Below are positions 24,868 through 33,037 of a DNA stretch of 64,000 bases, in pieces. The stretch is taken from the NCBI GenBank assembly GCA_964414585.1, contig CAYPXR010000072.1, positions 24,683 through 88,682 on the forward strand, given 5' to 3'. Positions within the stretch are counted from its first letter, which is position 1. Every line of letters begins with the position of its first letter. The notes below the pieces were generated by a model. It saw only the letters and a list, made by a program, of their open reading frames with translations, did not search any database and had not been told where the DNA came from. This stretch comes from DATEMU01 sp964414585 (lineage in GTDB: Bacteria > Planctomycetota > Phycisphaerae > UBA1845 > UTPLA1). The translations under genes and the position numbers were made by a program.

Positions 24868-25478
24868 GCGGCTTCCCCCTTCATATAAGGATCCAGCAAT
24901 TCTCGCAGCGCCTGTCGCGCCCGGTGGAGCCGCGTTTTGACCGCATTCGCGTTGATGCCCAGCAACCGGGCGGTCTCTTCGGTGTTGATTTCTTCGATGT
25001 CGCGCAAAAGCAGGACGGTGCGATAGATCTCCGGCAACTGATCAATGGAGCGTCGAACGATCTCCCGGGTTTCGTGCAAGGCGACCGCGTCGTCGGACTT
25101 GCTCCAGGCCCCGGCGGGATCGGCTCGGTGACCGTCTTCGAGAAATCTGGGAAGGAGATCGTCAATGGAGCGTTCCGGCGTCCGGCGTCGGGTTCGCATT
25201 TTCATCAACGCCGCATTGACGACGATGCGATGGAGCCAGGTGGAAAGTTTCGAATCGCCCGCGAAGGAGCCGATCGCCTTGAACGCCGAAAGAAAGGCTT
25301 CCTGGGTCGCGTCGTACGCATCATCGTCGTGACCGAGAATCCGCCGGGCCACGGCCAGCATCGGGCCGGTATGGGTTCGGACGAATCGATCAAAGGCCTC
25401 TTCACGCCCGGCCTTCAACGCGGCGAGCAGCTCGTTCTCGTCATCATCTTTGTTCGAGGGTGGGCTTTGCCGACTCAT
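24864..25478 (-). CDS. ECF-type RNA polymerase sigma factor
   Basis: I start it at ATG 25478, giving 204 residues; the frame upstream does not resemble a sigma factor. Region 2 (about 30-95) includes Asp-Asp-Asp-Ala-Tyr-Asp-Ala-Thr-Gln-Glu-Ala-Phe and Leu-Ser-Thr-Trp-Leu-His-Arg-Ile. Region 4 (about 140-195) includes Leu-Pro-Glu-Ile-Tyr-Arg-Thr-Val and Glu-Glu-Thr-Ala-Arg-Leu-Leu-Gly. It resembles the RpoE/SigW-like ECF type paired with soluble zinc anti-sigmas. The coupled gene downstream encodes exactly that partner. Confidence 0.9.
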   Translation of the reverse strand: MSRQSPPSNKDDDENELLAALKAGREEAFDRFVRTHTGPMLAVARRILGHDDDAYDATQEAFLSAFKAIGSFAGDSKLSTWLHRIVVNAALMKMRTRRRTPERSIDDLLPRFLEDGHRADPAGAWSKSDDAVALHETREIVRRSIDQLPEIYRTVLLLRDIEEINTEETARLLGINANAVKTRLHRARQALRELLDPYMKGEAA

Positions 25479-25626
25479 CGTCAACAGCGTACCGCCGTGG
25501 CGGATGCATTGACAGGATGGGTTCGAATCGTCCGACGCCGCCTTTTCAGCGAAACCAAAGACCAGCCGCCACACCCGTTGAGCACGCTCAGGCATGCCGG
25601 CTTGGATGTCGCCGGCCCATGGCGGG

Positions 25627-26355
25627 TTACCGTTGCTGCGTCATGTCCACGATTTTTACACCGGCGGGAGCCTTGAAGACGAACCGGTCCTGTTTTAGTG
25701 GTGGGTCGATTTTGATGTCGGACAATTCGGTGAGTTGGACTCGCTTGCCCGTGGCGTCGTGGCCCGTGCTGCGGACGCGGATTCCATGGTCTTTCTGGAT
25801 GTAGTGAATCGTCTTGGCCACCCGGCCCGGGGCCTTCGGGCGCGCCTCAAGGACCCAGACGTCCTTGCCGTCGATTTTTTCGTCCGGCAACACGCGGACG
25901 TGGTAACCCCGGCTCAACCCGTCAAAAAACGCCTCATCGCCAAGGACCGTCTGGGAGGGCTTGGGCAGGTTTCGTAACGCGGTGGCGGGTTGGCCGGGTT
26001 GCGTGGTGAGGGTGTAGGAAAAATGACCATCGGAAATCGTGGAGACGGATTGGTCGATCGATGCAGATCGGCCATTGGCGGATTGCGTTACCTTGTTCTG
26101 GAGGTCAACCCTGAACAACAGCTTTCCATCCTTGCGCACGAGGTGTTCGTAGGAACCGAGTGCTTCGGAATGGACGGTGAGTTGTTGAGTGCTCGATTCC
26201 GTATCGATTCGGATCTTGCCCGTCAGCGAATGGATTTCCCGGCAATGTTGGGAACTGGCGGACTTGACCTGGTCGAAGCTCGTCACGTCCGGTGCTGACG
26301 ATTGCGACTGGGCAACCCCCAACAGCCAGGAAAAGATCATCACAACGTGAATCAT
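25627..26355 (-). CDS. Secreted LolA-like/DUF lipoprotein-carrier-fold protein
   Basis: From ATG 26355 (17 codons inside the open frame) the protein is 242 residues, with a signal peptide of about 17-20 residues (Met-Ile-His-Val-Val-Met-Ile-Phe-Ser-Trp-Leu-Leu). The body has the half-barrel pattern of LolA-like proteins: Leu-Thr-Gly-Lys-Ile-Arg-Ile, Val-Arg-Lys-Asp-Gly-Lys-Leu-Leu-Phe-Arg-Val. It ends Ile-Asp-Pro-Pro-Leu-Lys-Gln-Asp-Arg-Phe-Val-Phe, much like LolA and MucB/RseB sensor domains. It may carry lipids or lipoproteins. Since the next locus downstream is a sigma/anti-sigma pair on the same strand, an envelope-sensing role is another option. The assignment is moderate. Confidence 0.65.
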   Translation of the reverse strand: MIHVVMIFSWLLGVAQSQSSAPDVTSFDQVKSASSQHCREIHSLTGKIRIDTESSTQQLTVHSEALGSYEHLVRKDGKLLFRVDLQNKVTQSANGRSASIDQSVSTISDGHFSYTLTTQPGQPATALRNLPKPSQTVLGDEAFFDGLSRGYHVRVLPDEKIDGKDVWVLEARPKAPGRVAKTIHYIQKDHGIRVRSTGHDATGKRVQLTELSDIKIDPPLKQDRFVFKAPAGVKIVDMTQQR

Positions 26356-26729
26356 GGGTTGGTCCTTGTAGGCGGGATTCCGCGGTCGTTGGTGGTCAAT
26401 GAACACCTAATGTTGTGGATAGTGCACAGTGTGAAAGCGCACAACGATCAAAAACATCCTTAAGATTTCGTCGTATTTCCTGCCCGAAATGTGTCCGTGG
26501 TGCATGGTTTCGCTCACCCCAGAGAATGTTAATCATGACTCGATTATCGTAATATGGGACCAGTATTTAGGCCTAGAGTAAGGGATACATGGCAGGGACT
26601 AGGTAAAAACCCTTACCGCCAATAAATGATTTCCAATAAACAACTTATGAGCTTGTTCTTTGGAATTACTCATGCTGAAAAGTTGGCGACACGACCTGAT
26701 AAAAAAATAAAAAGGAGACCTAGAAACTA

Positions 26730-26759
26730 TTGACTCCTGTCAACGGTTTGTGGTACTCT
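26730..26759 (+). promoter_or_regulatory. Sigma-70 promoter with palindrome over the -35 box
   Basis: TTGACT (26730-26735) and TACTCT (26754-26759) are 18 bp apart, ~85 nt before the PEP-CTERM gene. The -35 box is the left arm of TTGAC-TCCT-GTCAA (26730-26743), a possible operator. Confidence 0.55.
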
Positions 26760-26776
26760 ACGGCTTGAGTATGAGG

Positions 26777-26792
26777 CAGTGCAGACGCACTG
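26777..26792 (+). promoter_or_regulatory. Leader hairpin of PEP-CTERM gene
   Basis: CAGTGC (26777-26782) pairs with GCACTG (26787-26792) around AGAC. It lies ~15 nt downstream of the predicted transcription start, where it could stabilise the mRNA 5' end. Confidence 0.4.
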
Positions 26793-26845
26793 AACAAGAA
26801 GCAGACTACGTCCAAAGAGCGGGCGTACGATACGGAGGAGATAAA

Positions 26846-27451
26846 ATGCGAATCGCAGCAATCATCGCAACCTTGAGTTTGGCACTGGTCAATCCGGCCC
26901 AGGCGGTATTTGTGGGCTTCGACGCCGGTGCTAACGACACACCGGTTGGGGCAAACCCACTGATCAGTGATGACTTCGATTTCAACGTTCCGCTCTGCGA
27001 TCTGAGCGCGGATGTTGGCTTGGGTACGCTTGCCGCCAGCGGCAGCGACGTGGACATGTATTCGGTCCTATTGCCCAATGGCTGCATCCTGACCGCCATC
27101 ACGACGCCCATTGGCATCTTCGGCTCCAGCCCTGATACCGTCCTCGGGCTCATCGATGCGGGTGGACTTGCCAATGTAAATGACGATGCTGGTACCGATT
27201 GGAACACTGCCGGTGGCTTGGTCGTGCGCGGGAGCGCGGTCCGCTATCAGAACACCAGTGGTGGCCCGATGACCGTTTATCTGGCGGTTTCCGGTTACCC
27301 CGACTTTAACTTCGATGGATTGGGTGACATCGGTGGCGGTGTCCATGGCGAAACCGGTGCCTATCTCTTAACGGTCAGCGTCGTTCCTGAGCCGACCACG
27401 ATCGGTCTGCTCCTCGGTGGATTGGTTCTCGTGGCTCGACGCCGCAAGTAA
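26846..27451 (+). CDS. PEP-CTERM sorting-domain secreted protein
   Basis: The 201-residue protein has a cleavable signal (about 1-20, ending Pro-Ala-Gln-Ala), an acidic Gly/Asp-rich body and a C-terminal sorting tag: Val-Pro-Glu-Pro-Thr-Thr, a ~15-residue hydrophobic helix, then Arg-Arg-Arg-Lys. An exosortase should cut at the PEP motif and release the protein into the extracellular matrix or capsule. The body has a strong bias for Asp, Asn, Gly and Thr, typical of surface proteins. GGAGGAG lies 5 nt before the ATG. It is a single-gene unit with its own promoter and a strong terminator. No exosortase gene is in the window. Confidence 0.88.
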   Translation: MRIAAIIATLSLALVNPAQAVFVGFDAGANDTPVGANPLISDDFDFNVPLCDLSADVGLGTLAASGSDVDMYSVLLPNGCILTAITTPIGIFGSSPDTVLGLIDAGGLANVNDDAGTDWNTAGGLVVRGSAVRYQNTSGGPMTVYLAVSGYPDFNFDGLGDIGGGVHGETGAYLLTVSVVPEPTTIGLLLGGLVLVARRRK

Positions 27452-27482
27452 TCAGACCCCGTTTATTTCGATTCGCATTCCA

Positions 27483-27516
27483 AACGCCGCGAGTTACGCC
27501 TCGCGGCGTTTTTTTT
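27483..27516 (+). terminator. Strong Rho-independent terminator
   Basis: AACGCCGCGAG (27483-27493) pairs perfectly with CTCGCGGCGTT (27500-27510) around TTACGC and is followed by a run of T to 27516. It ends the PEP-CTERM unit. Confidence 0.93.
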
Positions 27517-27562
27517 GCGCGCTTTTCCTGGGTCCTCACCAAACGCCCGATGGGTAACGCGA

Positions 27563-27568
27563 TATACT
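27563..27568 (+). promoter_or_regulatory. Possible -10 element upstream of fusA
   Basis: TATACT at 27563-27568 is five of six bases of the -10 consensus and lies about 73 nt before the fusA ATG, just after a terminator. No convincing -35 box is present. Confidence 0.3.
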
Positions 27569-27640
27569 CTCCGTCCGTCGCCGCGAGATGATGGGATGTC
27601 AATCGCGGTTCTCTGGACTTGAATCGAGGTATGCCCCGTA

Positions 27641-29740
27641 ATGGCGGAATCAACCGACGGAAGTGGTTTATCGAGGGTCCGCAATATCGGCGTCGCAGCG
27701 CACATTGATGCGGGAAAGACCACCACGACTGAACGAATACTCTTTTACACCGGCAGGACCCACCGAATCGGCGAGGTCGACGACGGCACCACGACCACGG
27801 ACTTCGACGAGCAGGAGCAAAACCGGGGCATCACCATCTTTAGCGCCGCCGTCACCTGCCCCTGGAAAGACCATCGGATCAATCTGATCGACACGCCCGG
27901 CCACGTCGATTTCACGGCCGAGGTCGAGCGAAGCCTCCGCGTTCTCGATGGGGCAATCGTCGTTTTTGATGCGAAAGAAGGCGTCGAGGCACAATCCGAA
28001 ACGGTCTGGCGACAAGCGCGCAAATATCACGTCCCGTGCGTCTGCTTCGTCAACAAGATGGACAAGATCGGCGCCGACTTTTTCATGTCCGTCACGTCGA
28101 TGGAAAAACGCCTGGACGCGCATCCGATTCCCGTGCAAATCCCCATCGGGGCGGAATCGACCTTTAGCGGCGTGATCGACCTGCTCAAGATGAAGGCCCT
28201 GCGATTCACCGGCCCACAGGGCGTGACGGTTTCGGAGGAGGAAATCCCGGCGGAGCTTCACGACGACGCTCGACAGTGGCGGCATCATCTGGAGGAAAAA
28301 ATCGCCGAGACCGACGACGGCCTGATGCACAAATACCTCGAAGAACAGCCCATGAGCGAGGCGGAGATCAAAGCGGCCATTCGTCGCGCGACCATCGCCG
28401 GGCGAATCCACCCGGTGCTCTGCGGTTCTTCGCTGAAGAACATGGGGGTTCAGCCGCTTCTGGACGCGGTCCTGGATTATCTGCCTTCGCCGCTTGAACG
28501 GCCGCCGGTGGAGGGCGATCAGTCTCTGGAGGATCACTCCAAGGTGGTCCGCAGGCCATCTCGCGATGAGCCGCTGTCGGCGTTGGTCTTCAAAATCGTT
28601 GCGGAAAAGCCGCTCGATCTTTACTACCTCCGCATTTACAGCGGATTTCTCAAGAGCGGCATGCGGGTCTACAACGCGAACACCGGCAAGAAGGAGAATT
28701 TGAGCCGGATGTTTCGCATGTTCGCCAAGCGCCGCGAACAGATCGACGAAGCGCCCGCCGGCGACATCGTTGCCTGCGTCGGCCTGAAGGATGCCCTGAC
28801 CGGCCACACGCTTTGCGATGCCAACAAGCCGATCGTCCTGGAGAAAATCGAATTCCCCACGCCGGTCATCAGCGTCTCTGTGGAGCCTAAGAATACGAAG
28901 GACAAAGAGGCGATGGCCGAAGTCCTGTCGAAGATGGCCCGCCAAGATCCGACCTTTCGCTACGGCATCGATTCCGAGACCGGGCAGACGATCATCAGCG
29001 GCATGGGCGAATTGCATTTGGAAGTGCTGACCTATCGACTGGAACACGATTACAACGTCCCGGTCAGTGTCGGCCGACCCTTGGTCGCGTATCGAGAAGC
29101 CATCTCGCATGCCGCCGAAGCGGAAGGGCGGTTCATTCGCCAGACCGGCGGACGGGGTCAATACGCCGTCGTCACCCTTCGCGTGGAACCGATTCAGGTC
29201 GAAAAAGGGCACGATGCCTTCGAGTTTGTCGACGCTACCACCGGCGGAGTCGTGCGCCGCGAATTCGTGAACGCCGTGGAGCGCGGCGCCCGCGAGGCCA
29301 TGCAGATGGGAGTGCTGGCAGGTTACGACGTATTGAACGTGCGCGCGACGTTGCTCGACGGCAAGGAACACGATGTCGATAGCTCCGAGCTGGCCTTTGA
29401 AAACGCGGGGCGGCTGGCGATGGAAGAAGCCATGAAAAAGGCCGGCCCCGTGCTGCTCGAACCGATCATGAAGGTGCAGGTTTCCGTGCCCGACGAATAT
29501 TTCGGCGCGGTCAGCGGCGATATCAGCGCGCGCCGCGGACTCATCGACGACACGGAAATGCGCGGTAAGCAAAGAGTGATCCACGCCAAAGTGCCGCTTT
29601 CGGAATTGTTCCAATACGCGACCAAGATTCGTACGTTGACGCAGGGCCGGGCGGGCCACTCCATGGAGCCGCTGGCCTACGAGCCGATGCCACTGGATTT
29701 GCAACAGGATTTGCTCCGTAAACACGGCTATCTTGATTGA
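27641..29740 (+). CDS. fusA: Translation elongation factor G
   Basis: The 699-residue GTPase moves tRNAs and mRNA through the ribosome after each peptide bond and acts with RRF in recycling. Visible motifs are G1 Ala-His-Ile-Asp-Ala-Gly-Lys-Thr near residue 20, G2 Arg-Gly-Ile-Thr-Ile, G3 Asp-Thr-Pro-Gly-His, and G4 Asn-Lys-Met-Asp. All five EF-G domains are present and the length is normal. It precedes rpsJ by 183 nt. In many bacteria rpsL, rpsG and tuf flank fusA, but here they do not. It may be the main EF-G or one of several paralogues; the sequence alone does not settle this. Confidence 0.95.
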   Translation: MAESTDGSGLSRVRNIGVAAHIDAGKTTTTERILFYTGRTHRIGEVDDGTTTTDFDEQEQNRGITIFSAAVTCPWKDHRINLIDTPGHVDFTAEVERSLRVLDGAIVVFDAKEGVEAQSETVWRQARKYHVPCVCFVNKMDKIGADFFMSVTSMEKRLDAHPIPVQIPIGAESTFSGVIDLLKMKALRFTGPQGVTVSEEEIPAELHDDARQWRHHLEEKIAETDDGLMHKYLEEQPMSEAEIKAAIRRATIAGRIHPVLCGSSLKNMGVQPLLDAVLDYLPSPLERPPVEGDQSLEDHSKVVRRPSRDEPLSALVFKIVAEKPLDLYYLRIYSGFLKSGMRVYNANTGKKENLSRMFRMFAKRREQIDEAPAGDIVACVGLKDALTGHTLCDANKPIVLEKIEFPTPVISVSVEPKNTKDKEAMAEVLSKMARQDPTFRYGIDSETGQTIISGMGELHLEVLTYRLEHDYNVPVSVGRPLVAYREAISHAAEAEGRFIRQTGGRGQYAVVTLRVEPIQVEKGHDAFEFVDATTGGVVRREFVNAVERGAREAMQMGVLAGYDVLNVRATLLDGKEHDVDSSELAFENAGRLAMEEAMKKAGPVLLEPIMKVQVSVPDEYFGAVSGDISARRGLIDDTEMRGKQRVIHAKVPLSELFQYATKIRTLTQGRAGHSMEPLAYEPMPLDLQQDLLRKHGYLD

Positions 29741-29831
29741 GATTTCTCCCGCCGGGATAGCCGTAACCCCTTGTTTTTATTATTGTTACGGGAGCTTGGG
29801 CCGCATCAGCGAAGATGCCTCAGGGTCGATC

Positions 29832-29859
29832 TTGACATCATGGGGGACTGTGGTACGCT
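29832..29859 (+). promoter_or_regulatory. Candidate promoter of the S10 operon
   Basis: A perfect -35 box TTGACA (29832-29837) and TACGCT (29854-29859) are 16 bp apart, ~65 nt before the rpsJ start. It would let the ribosomal operon be transcribed separately from fusA. Confidence 0.55.
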
Positions 29860-29923
29860 GTCCGGTCTTGCCTTGCCCGAAGTCGGGTGGCAGAAAAGAC
29901 CGTTTTGCGGACAGGTAGCAGCC

Positions 29924-30232
29924 GTGGCCTTAGATCGAATTCGTATCAGAATGGAAGCCTACGATCATCGCGCGCTGGATGGATCGGCGCGGGAAATCGT
30001 CGAGCACGCCAAGCGGACCAACGCTCGCGTTCGCGGGCCGATTCCGCTTCCGACTCGGATCGAACGATACACGGTTCTTCGAAGCCCGCACGTCGATAAG
30101 AAGTCCCGCGAGCAGTTCGAGATGCGAACGCACAAGCGGGTGATTGATATTTTCGAGCCGACGGCTCGGACCGTGGAAGCCTTGAACCGGTTGGTCGTTC
30201 CGGCGGGCGTATTTGTAAAGATCAGGGCGTAG
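29924..30232 (+). CDS. rpsJ: 30S ribosomal protein S10
   Basis: From GTG 29924 (GGTAG about 6 nt upstream) the product is 102 residues and matches S10 throughout: Ile-Arg-Ile-Arg-Met-x-Ala-Tyr-Asp-His near the start, Arg-Gly-Pro-Ile-Pro-Leu-Pro-Thr-Arg, and Ser-Pro-His-Val-Asp-Lys-Lys-Ser-Arg. A longer frame reaches back to 29771 but has no S10 similarity there. It is the first gene of the S10 cluster. S10 helps form the 30S head and, in many bacteria, also acts with NusB in transcription antitermination. A 146-bp gap separates it from rplC. Confidence 0.96.
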   Translation: MALDRIRIRMEAYDHRALDGSAREIVEHAKRTNARVRGPIPLPTRIERYTVLRSPHVDKKSREQFEMRTHKRVIDIFEPTARTVEALNRLVVPAGVFVKIRA

Positions 30233-30378
30233 ATCGGACACGCCATCCGGTCGGCGGACACTCGATCCGAACGTATCGAGATCGTCGAACCCCTTTTTTA
30301 GACATCGCGGCGCGTGAGATTGAGTCGCGCGCAACGGACGCAAGAGAAAACCTGAAAGGGAAGGGACATCCTGCCATC

Positions 30379-31059
30379 ATGAGAGCAGCGATCTTAGGCA
30401 GAAAAATCGGCATGACCCGCGTCTTCGCGGAAGACGGCGCCTCCGTACCCGTGACGGTGGTCGAGGCCGGTCCCTGCCCGATACTTCAGGTGAAGAACAA
30501 AGAAAAGGACGGCTATGAGGCCGTGCAGCTCGGCTTCCTGGACGCCAAACCCAGTCGCTCGACTCGGCCGCAAATTGGCCACACTCGAAAAGCCGATGCC
30601 AAGCCGCAAAAGTTCATCCGTGAAATCCGTCTGAATGAACCCTGCGACAAGCAAGTCGGCGAGCGGCTGACCGTCGAACTCTTCCAGGAGCCGCAAATCT
30701 ACTACGTGGACGTCGTCGGCACGAGTATCGGCAAGGGTTTCCAGGGCGTTATGAAGCGACATCGTTTTGGCGGACAGCCCGCCACGCACGGCACGGAGCG
30801 AAAGCATCGTTCGGCGGGCGGCATTGGCGCCTCCGGCAATCGCGGCTTCGGCCGCTGCATCAAGAAGGGCAAGCGGATGCCCGGCCAGATGGGTCACGAA
30901 CGAATCACCGTGCGAAACCAGAAGCTCGTCTCGATCGACAAGGATCGAAACCTCCTCTTGATCGAAGGCGTGGTTCCGGGTCCCGACGGCGGCTACGTGA
31001 TGGTCTGTCAATCCAAGACGAAAAAGCAGGTCGACCCCAACAAGAAGAAGAAAGAATAA
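30379..31059 (+). CDS. rplC: 50S ribosomal protein L3
   Basis: The 226-residue L3 starts with Ile-Leu-Gly-Arg-Lys-Ile-Gly-Met-Thr and carries the long loop that reaches the peptidyl-transferase centre (His-Gly-Thr-Glu-Arg-Lys-His-Arg-Ser and Met-Pro-Gly-Gln-Met-Gly). It initiates 50S assembly. A Lys-rich tail (about eight of the last 15 residues) extends it slightly. GGGAAGGGACAT lies upstream. A terminator-like hairpin begins 4 nt after its stop. Confidence 0.97.
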   Translation: MRAAILGRKIGMTRVFAEDGASVPVTVVEAGPCPILQVKNKEKDGYEAVQLGFLDAKPSRSTRPQIGHTRKADAKPQKFIREIRLNEPCDKQVGERLTVELFQEPQIYYVDVVGTSIGKGFQGVMKRHRFGGQPATHGTERKHRSAGGIGASGNRGFGRCIKKGKRMPGQMGHERITVRNQKLVSIDKDRNLLLIEGVVPGPDGGYVMVCQSKTKKQVDPNKKKKE

Positions 31060-31062
31060 GTA

Positions 31063-31097
31063 AAGGTCGTCGGCGTTGATTCGCCGCGGCCTTTTTT
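31063..31097 (+). terminator. Terminator- or attenuator-like hairpin between rplC and rplD
   Basis: AAGGTCGTCGGCG (31063-31075) pairs with CGCCGCGGCCTT (31082-31093), with one bulge and two G-U pairs, around TTGATT. Six T (31092-31097) follow. It lies 16 nt before the rplD ATG, inside what should be one operon, and could reduce transcription of the distal genes or respond to L4. Confidence 0.65.
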
Positions 31098-31112
31098 GAT
31101 GGTTGCGTTGTC

Positions 31113-31760
31113 ATGATTGAGATACCGGTCCTCAATATCAAAGGCGAGAAGGTCGGCAGCCAGAAGCTCGACCCTGAGAAGTTCGGCGGCAAGGTGCGCT
31201 TCGATTTGCTGAAGCAGGCCGTCGTGACCTACCGGGCGAATCAGCGCCAGGGCACCGTCGCGACCAAGAGTCGGGGCATGGTCCACGGCTCGTCGCGCAA
31301 ACTCTATCGGCAAAAGGGCACCGGCAATGCCCGCGCCGGCAACCTCCGAACGCCGGTTCGCGTCGGCGGCGGCCACGCCTTCGCGAAGATCAACCGCGAT
31401 TTTGCCAGGAAGTTTTCGAAGAAGATGCGCCGGCTGGCGCGAAACTCGGCGATCCTGGCGAAGGCCATGTCCGGAACCGCCATGATCGTCGACGGTCTGA
31501 AGTTCGATGCGCCCAAGACTTCGCATCTGGCCAAGATGCTTAAAGCGACCAAGGCCGATCGCGGCGCGCTGCTCGCCTACGCTGCCGCGGACGACAACAT
31601 GCTGCGATCCGGGCGCAACATTCCCCATCTGGGCATGAAGCAGGTGGGCGAGATCAATGCCTACGAAGTGTTGCGGGCGCGTCATTTGATCTTCACGCCC
31701 GATGCGTTCGCGGCGTTCAGCAAGGATCCGGGCGGGAAAACCCGACCGGCGAAGGAATAG
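31113..31760 (+). CDS. rplD: 50S ribosomal protein L4
   Basis: The 215-residue L4 has the basic extended loop of the family (Thr-Lys-Ser-Arg-Gly-Met-Val, Lys-Gly-Thr-Gly-x-Ala-Arg-Ala-Gly) at about 48-75 and the conserved Val-Gly-Gly-Gly-His-Ala-Phe. It lines the peptide exit tunnel. In E. coli L4 also represses its own operon. Here a hairpin with a T tract lies directly upstream, and no good Shine-Dalgarno site precedes the ATG, which fits some form of translation or transcription control. Confidence 0.96.
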   Translation: MIEIPVLNIKGEKVGSQKLDPEKFGGKVRFDLLKQAVVTYRANQRQGTVATKSRGMVHGSSRKLYRQKGTGNARAGNLRTPVRVGGGHAFAKINRDFARKFSKKMRRLARNSAILAKAMSGTAMIVDGLKFDAPKTSHLAKMLKATKADRGALLAYAAADDNMLRSGRNIPHLGMKQVGEINAYEVLRARHLIFTPDAFAAFSKDPGGKTRPAKE

Positions 31761-31768
31761 GTGCGGCG

Positions 31769-32080
31769 ATGGATATCTACCATGTGATCCGGCGGCCGCT
31801 CATTACCGAGAAGGGCACGCACCAAAGCAAGCAATCGCACGCCGCGACGCGGACGCGACCCGGGCGCGGCGGCGCTTACAGTTTTGAGGTGCATCCCGAA
31901 GCAAACAAGATCGAGATTCGCGAGGCCATCGAGAAGATTTACAGCGTGCGCGTGGCCAATGTACGGACCAGCATCCACGCCGGCAAGCGTCGGCGTTACA
32001 AGTTTAAGACCGGCCTGACGCGGCATTGGAAAAAAGCGGTGGTGGTCCTCCAGCCGGAGTTCCACATCGATCTGTTTTAA
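31769..32080 (+). CDS. rplW: 50S ribosomal protein L23
   Basis: The 103-residue L23 lies at the tunnel exit and docks trigger factor and SRP. It has Ile-Arg-Arg-Pro-Leu-Ile-Thr-Glu-Lys near the start, Tyr-Ser-Phe-Glu-Val-His-Pro-Glu-Ala-Asn-Lys, and Trp-Lys-Lys-Ala-Val-Val-Val-Leu near the end. About 14 residues (Ser/His/Arg/Thr-rich, around 17-30) are inserted between the first two motifs compared with E. coli L23. Confidence 0.95.
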   Translation: MDIYHVIRRPLITEKGTHQSKQSHAATRTRPGRGGAYSFEVHPEANKIEIREAIEKIYSVRVANVRTSIHAGKRRRYKFKTGLTRHWKKAVVVLQPEFHIDLF

Positions 32081-32128
32081 GAGGCGATTGGCGAGGCGCC
32101 GGCGGACGGCGCGGGAAACGAGACGGTC

Positions 32129-32998
32129 ATGGGCATCAGAATCCACAAAAAGACGACGGCGGGTCGCCGGCAATCCAGCGTCAACGATTTCGCTGAATTG
32201 ACCGATCGAAAACGCCGGCCCTACAAGTCGCTCTGCCGTCCCCTCATCTCCAGCGGCGGGCGCAACAACCAGGGTTACACGACGTCGCGGTTTCGCGGCG
32301 GAGGCCATAAGAAGCGCTACCGCATCATCGACTTTAAGCGGAACAAGGACGGCGTGAACGCGGCGGTCGAGGCCATCGAATACGATCCCAACCGCAACTG
32401 CTTCATCGCTCTGCTTCGATACGATGACGGCGAGCACCGTTACATCCTTGCCCCCAACGGCCTCAAGGCCGGCGACAAAGTGATCAGCGGACCGGGCGTC
32501 GAGCCCAAGCTCGGCCATGCCATGCCGCTGGCGGAAGTGCCGGTCGGCATGAGCGTTCACAATATTGAGATGGTCGCCGGCCAGGGCGGTAAGCTCGTCC
32601 GTTCGGCGGGCGGCGCGGCCAAGCTCGCGGCGCGCGAAGGACTTTGGGCGACGATCATTCTGCCGTCCGGCGAAATGCGGCAGGTCCGCGTCGAATGCCG
32701 TGCGACGATCGGTCAGCTCGGCAATCTGGACTTCAAGAACATCAGCTACGGCAAGGCCGGTCGGCGCCGATATCTGGGCCGCCGGCCGCACGTTCGCGGC
32801 GTCGCGCAAAACCCCGTGGCCCACCCGTTGGGCGGTGGTGAAGGACGCAGCGGCGGCGGGCGACATCCGTGCAGCCCCACCGGCGTTTTGGCCAAGGGCG
32901 GTCGGACTCGAAATCCGCGGCGAAATTCGAACCGGCGAATCCTGCGACGTCGCAAGAGCCGGCGATACGGTCAGGTTTCATTGCCGCGAAGGAAGTAA
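32129..32998 (+). CDS. rplB: 50S ribosomal protein L2
   Basis: The 289-residue L2 is required for subunit joining and peptidyl transfer. The conserved C-terminal loop reads His-Pro-Leu-Gly-Gly-Gly-Glu-Gly-Arg. The first His, corresponding to E. coli His229, is kept, but the second His of the usual His-Pro-His is Leu and the preceding Asp is Ala. The family core Arg-Lys-Arg-Arg-Tyr-style basic segments are present, and the C-terminus is strongly Arg-rich. Length is a little over the E. coli 273. Confidence 0.96.
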   Translation: MGIRIHKKTTAGRRQSSVNDFAELTDRKRRPYKSLCRPLISSGGRNNQGYTTSRFRGGGHKKRYRIIDFKRNKDGVNAAVEAIEYDPNRNCFIALLRYDDGEHRYILAPNGLKAGDKVISGPGVEPKLGHAMPLAEVPVGMSVHNIEMVAGQGGKLVRSAGGAAKLAAREGLWATIILPSGEMRQVRVECRATIGQLGNLDFKNISYGKAGRRRYLGRRPHVRGVAQNPVAHPLGGGEGRSGGGRHPCSPTGVLAKGGRTRNPRRNSNRRILRRRKSRRYGQVSLPRRK

Positions 32999-33037
32999 GA
33001 CAGGCCGGCGCGAAAGCCGGCTGGATAGAGAGCGAAC

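Larger units (their letters stand above)
26356..26845. other. 490-bp AT-rich divergent intergenic region
   Basis: This is the longest non-coding stretch in the window and much more AT-rich than the rest. It holds a 7-bp inverted repeat GTAAGGG/CCCTTAC (26578-26584 and 26610-26616), the promoter described at 26730-26759, and a leader hairpin at 26777-26792. I see no RNA gene or short gene that I can support. Confidence 0.5.

Noticed and set aside
25505..25530. Second T-loop-like string GGTTCGAATC
   Set aside because: The flanking stem does not pair, and no tRNA can be folded.
27668..29725. Long open frame (685 codons) on the minus strand across fusA
   Set aside because: It is an antisense shadow of a highly conserved GTPase gene. 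The translation has no recognisable motif, and high third-position GC makes such frames common.
30233..30378. Gap between rpsJ and rplC as a terminator
   Set aside because: A T6 tract is present near 30299, but the stem before it is only about 5 bp and poorly paired.
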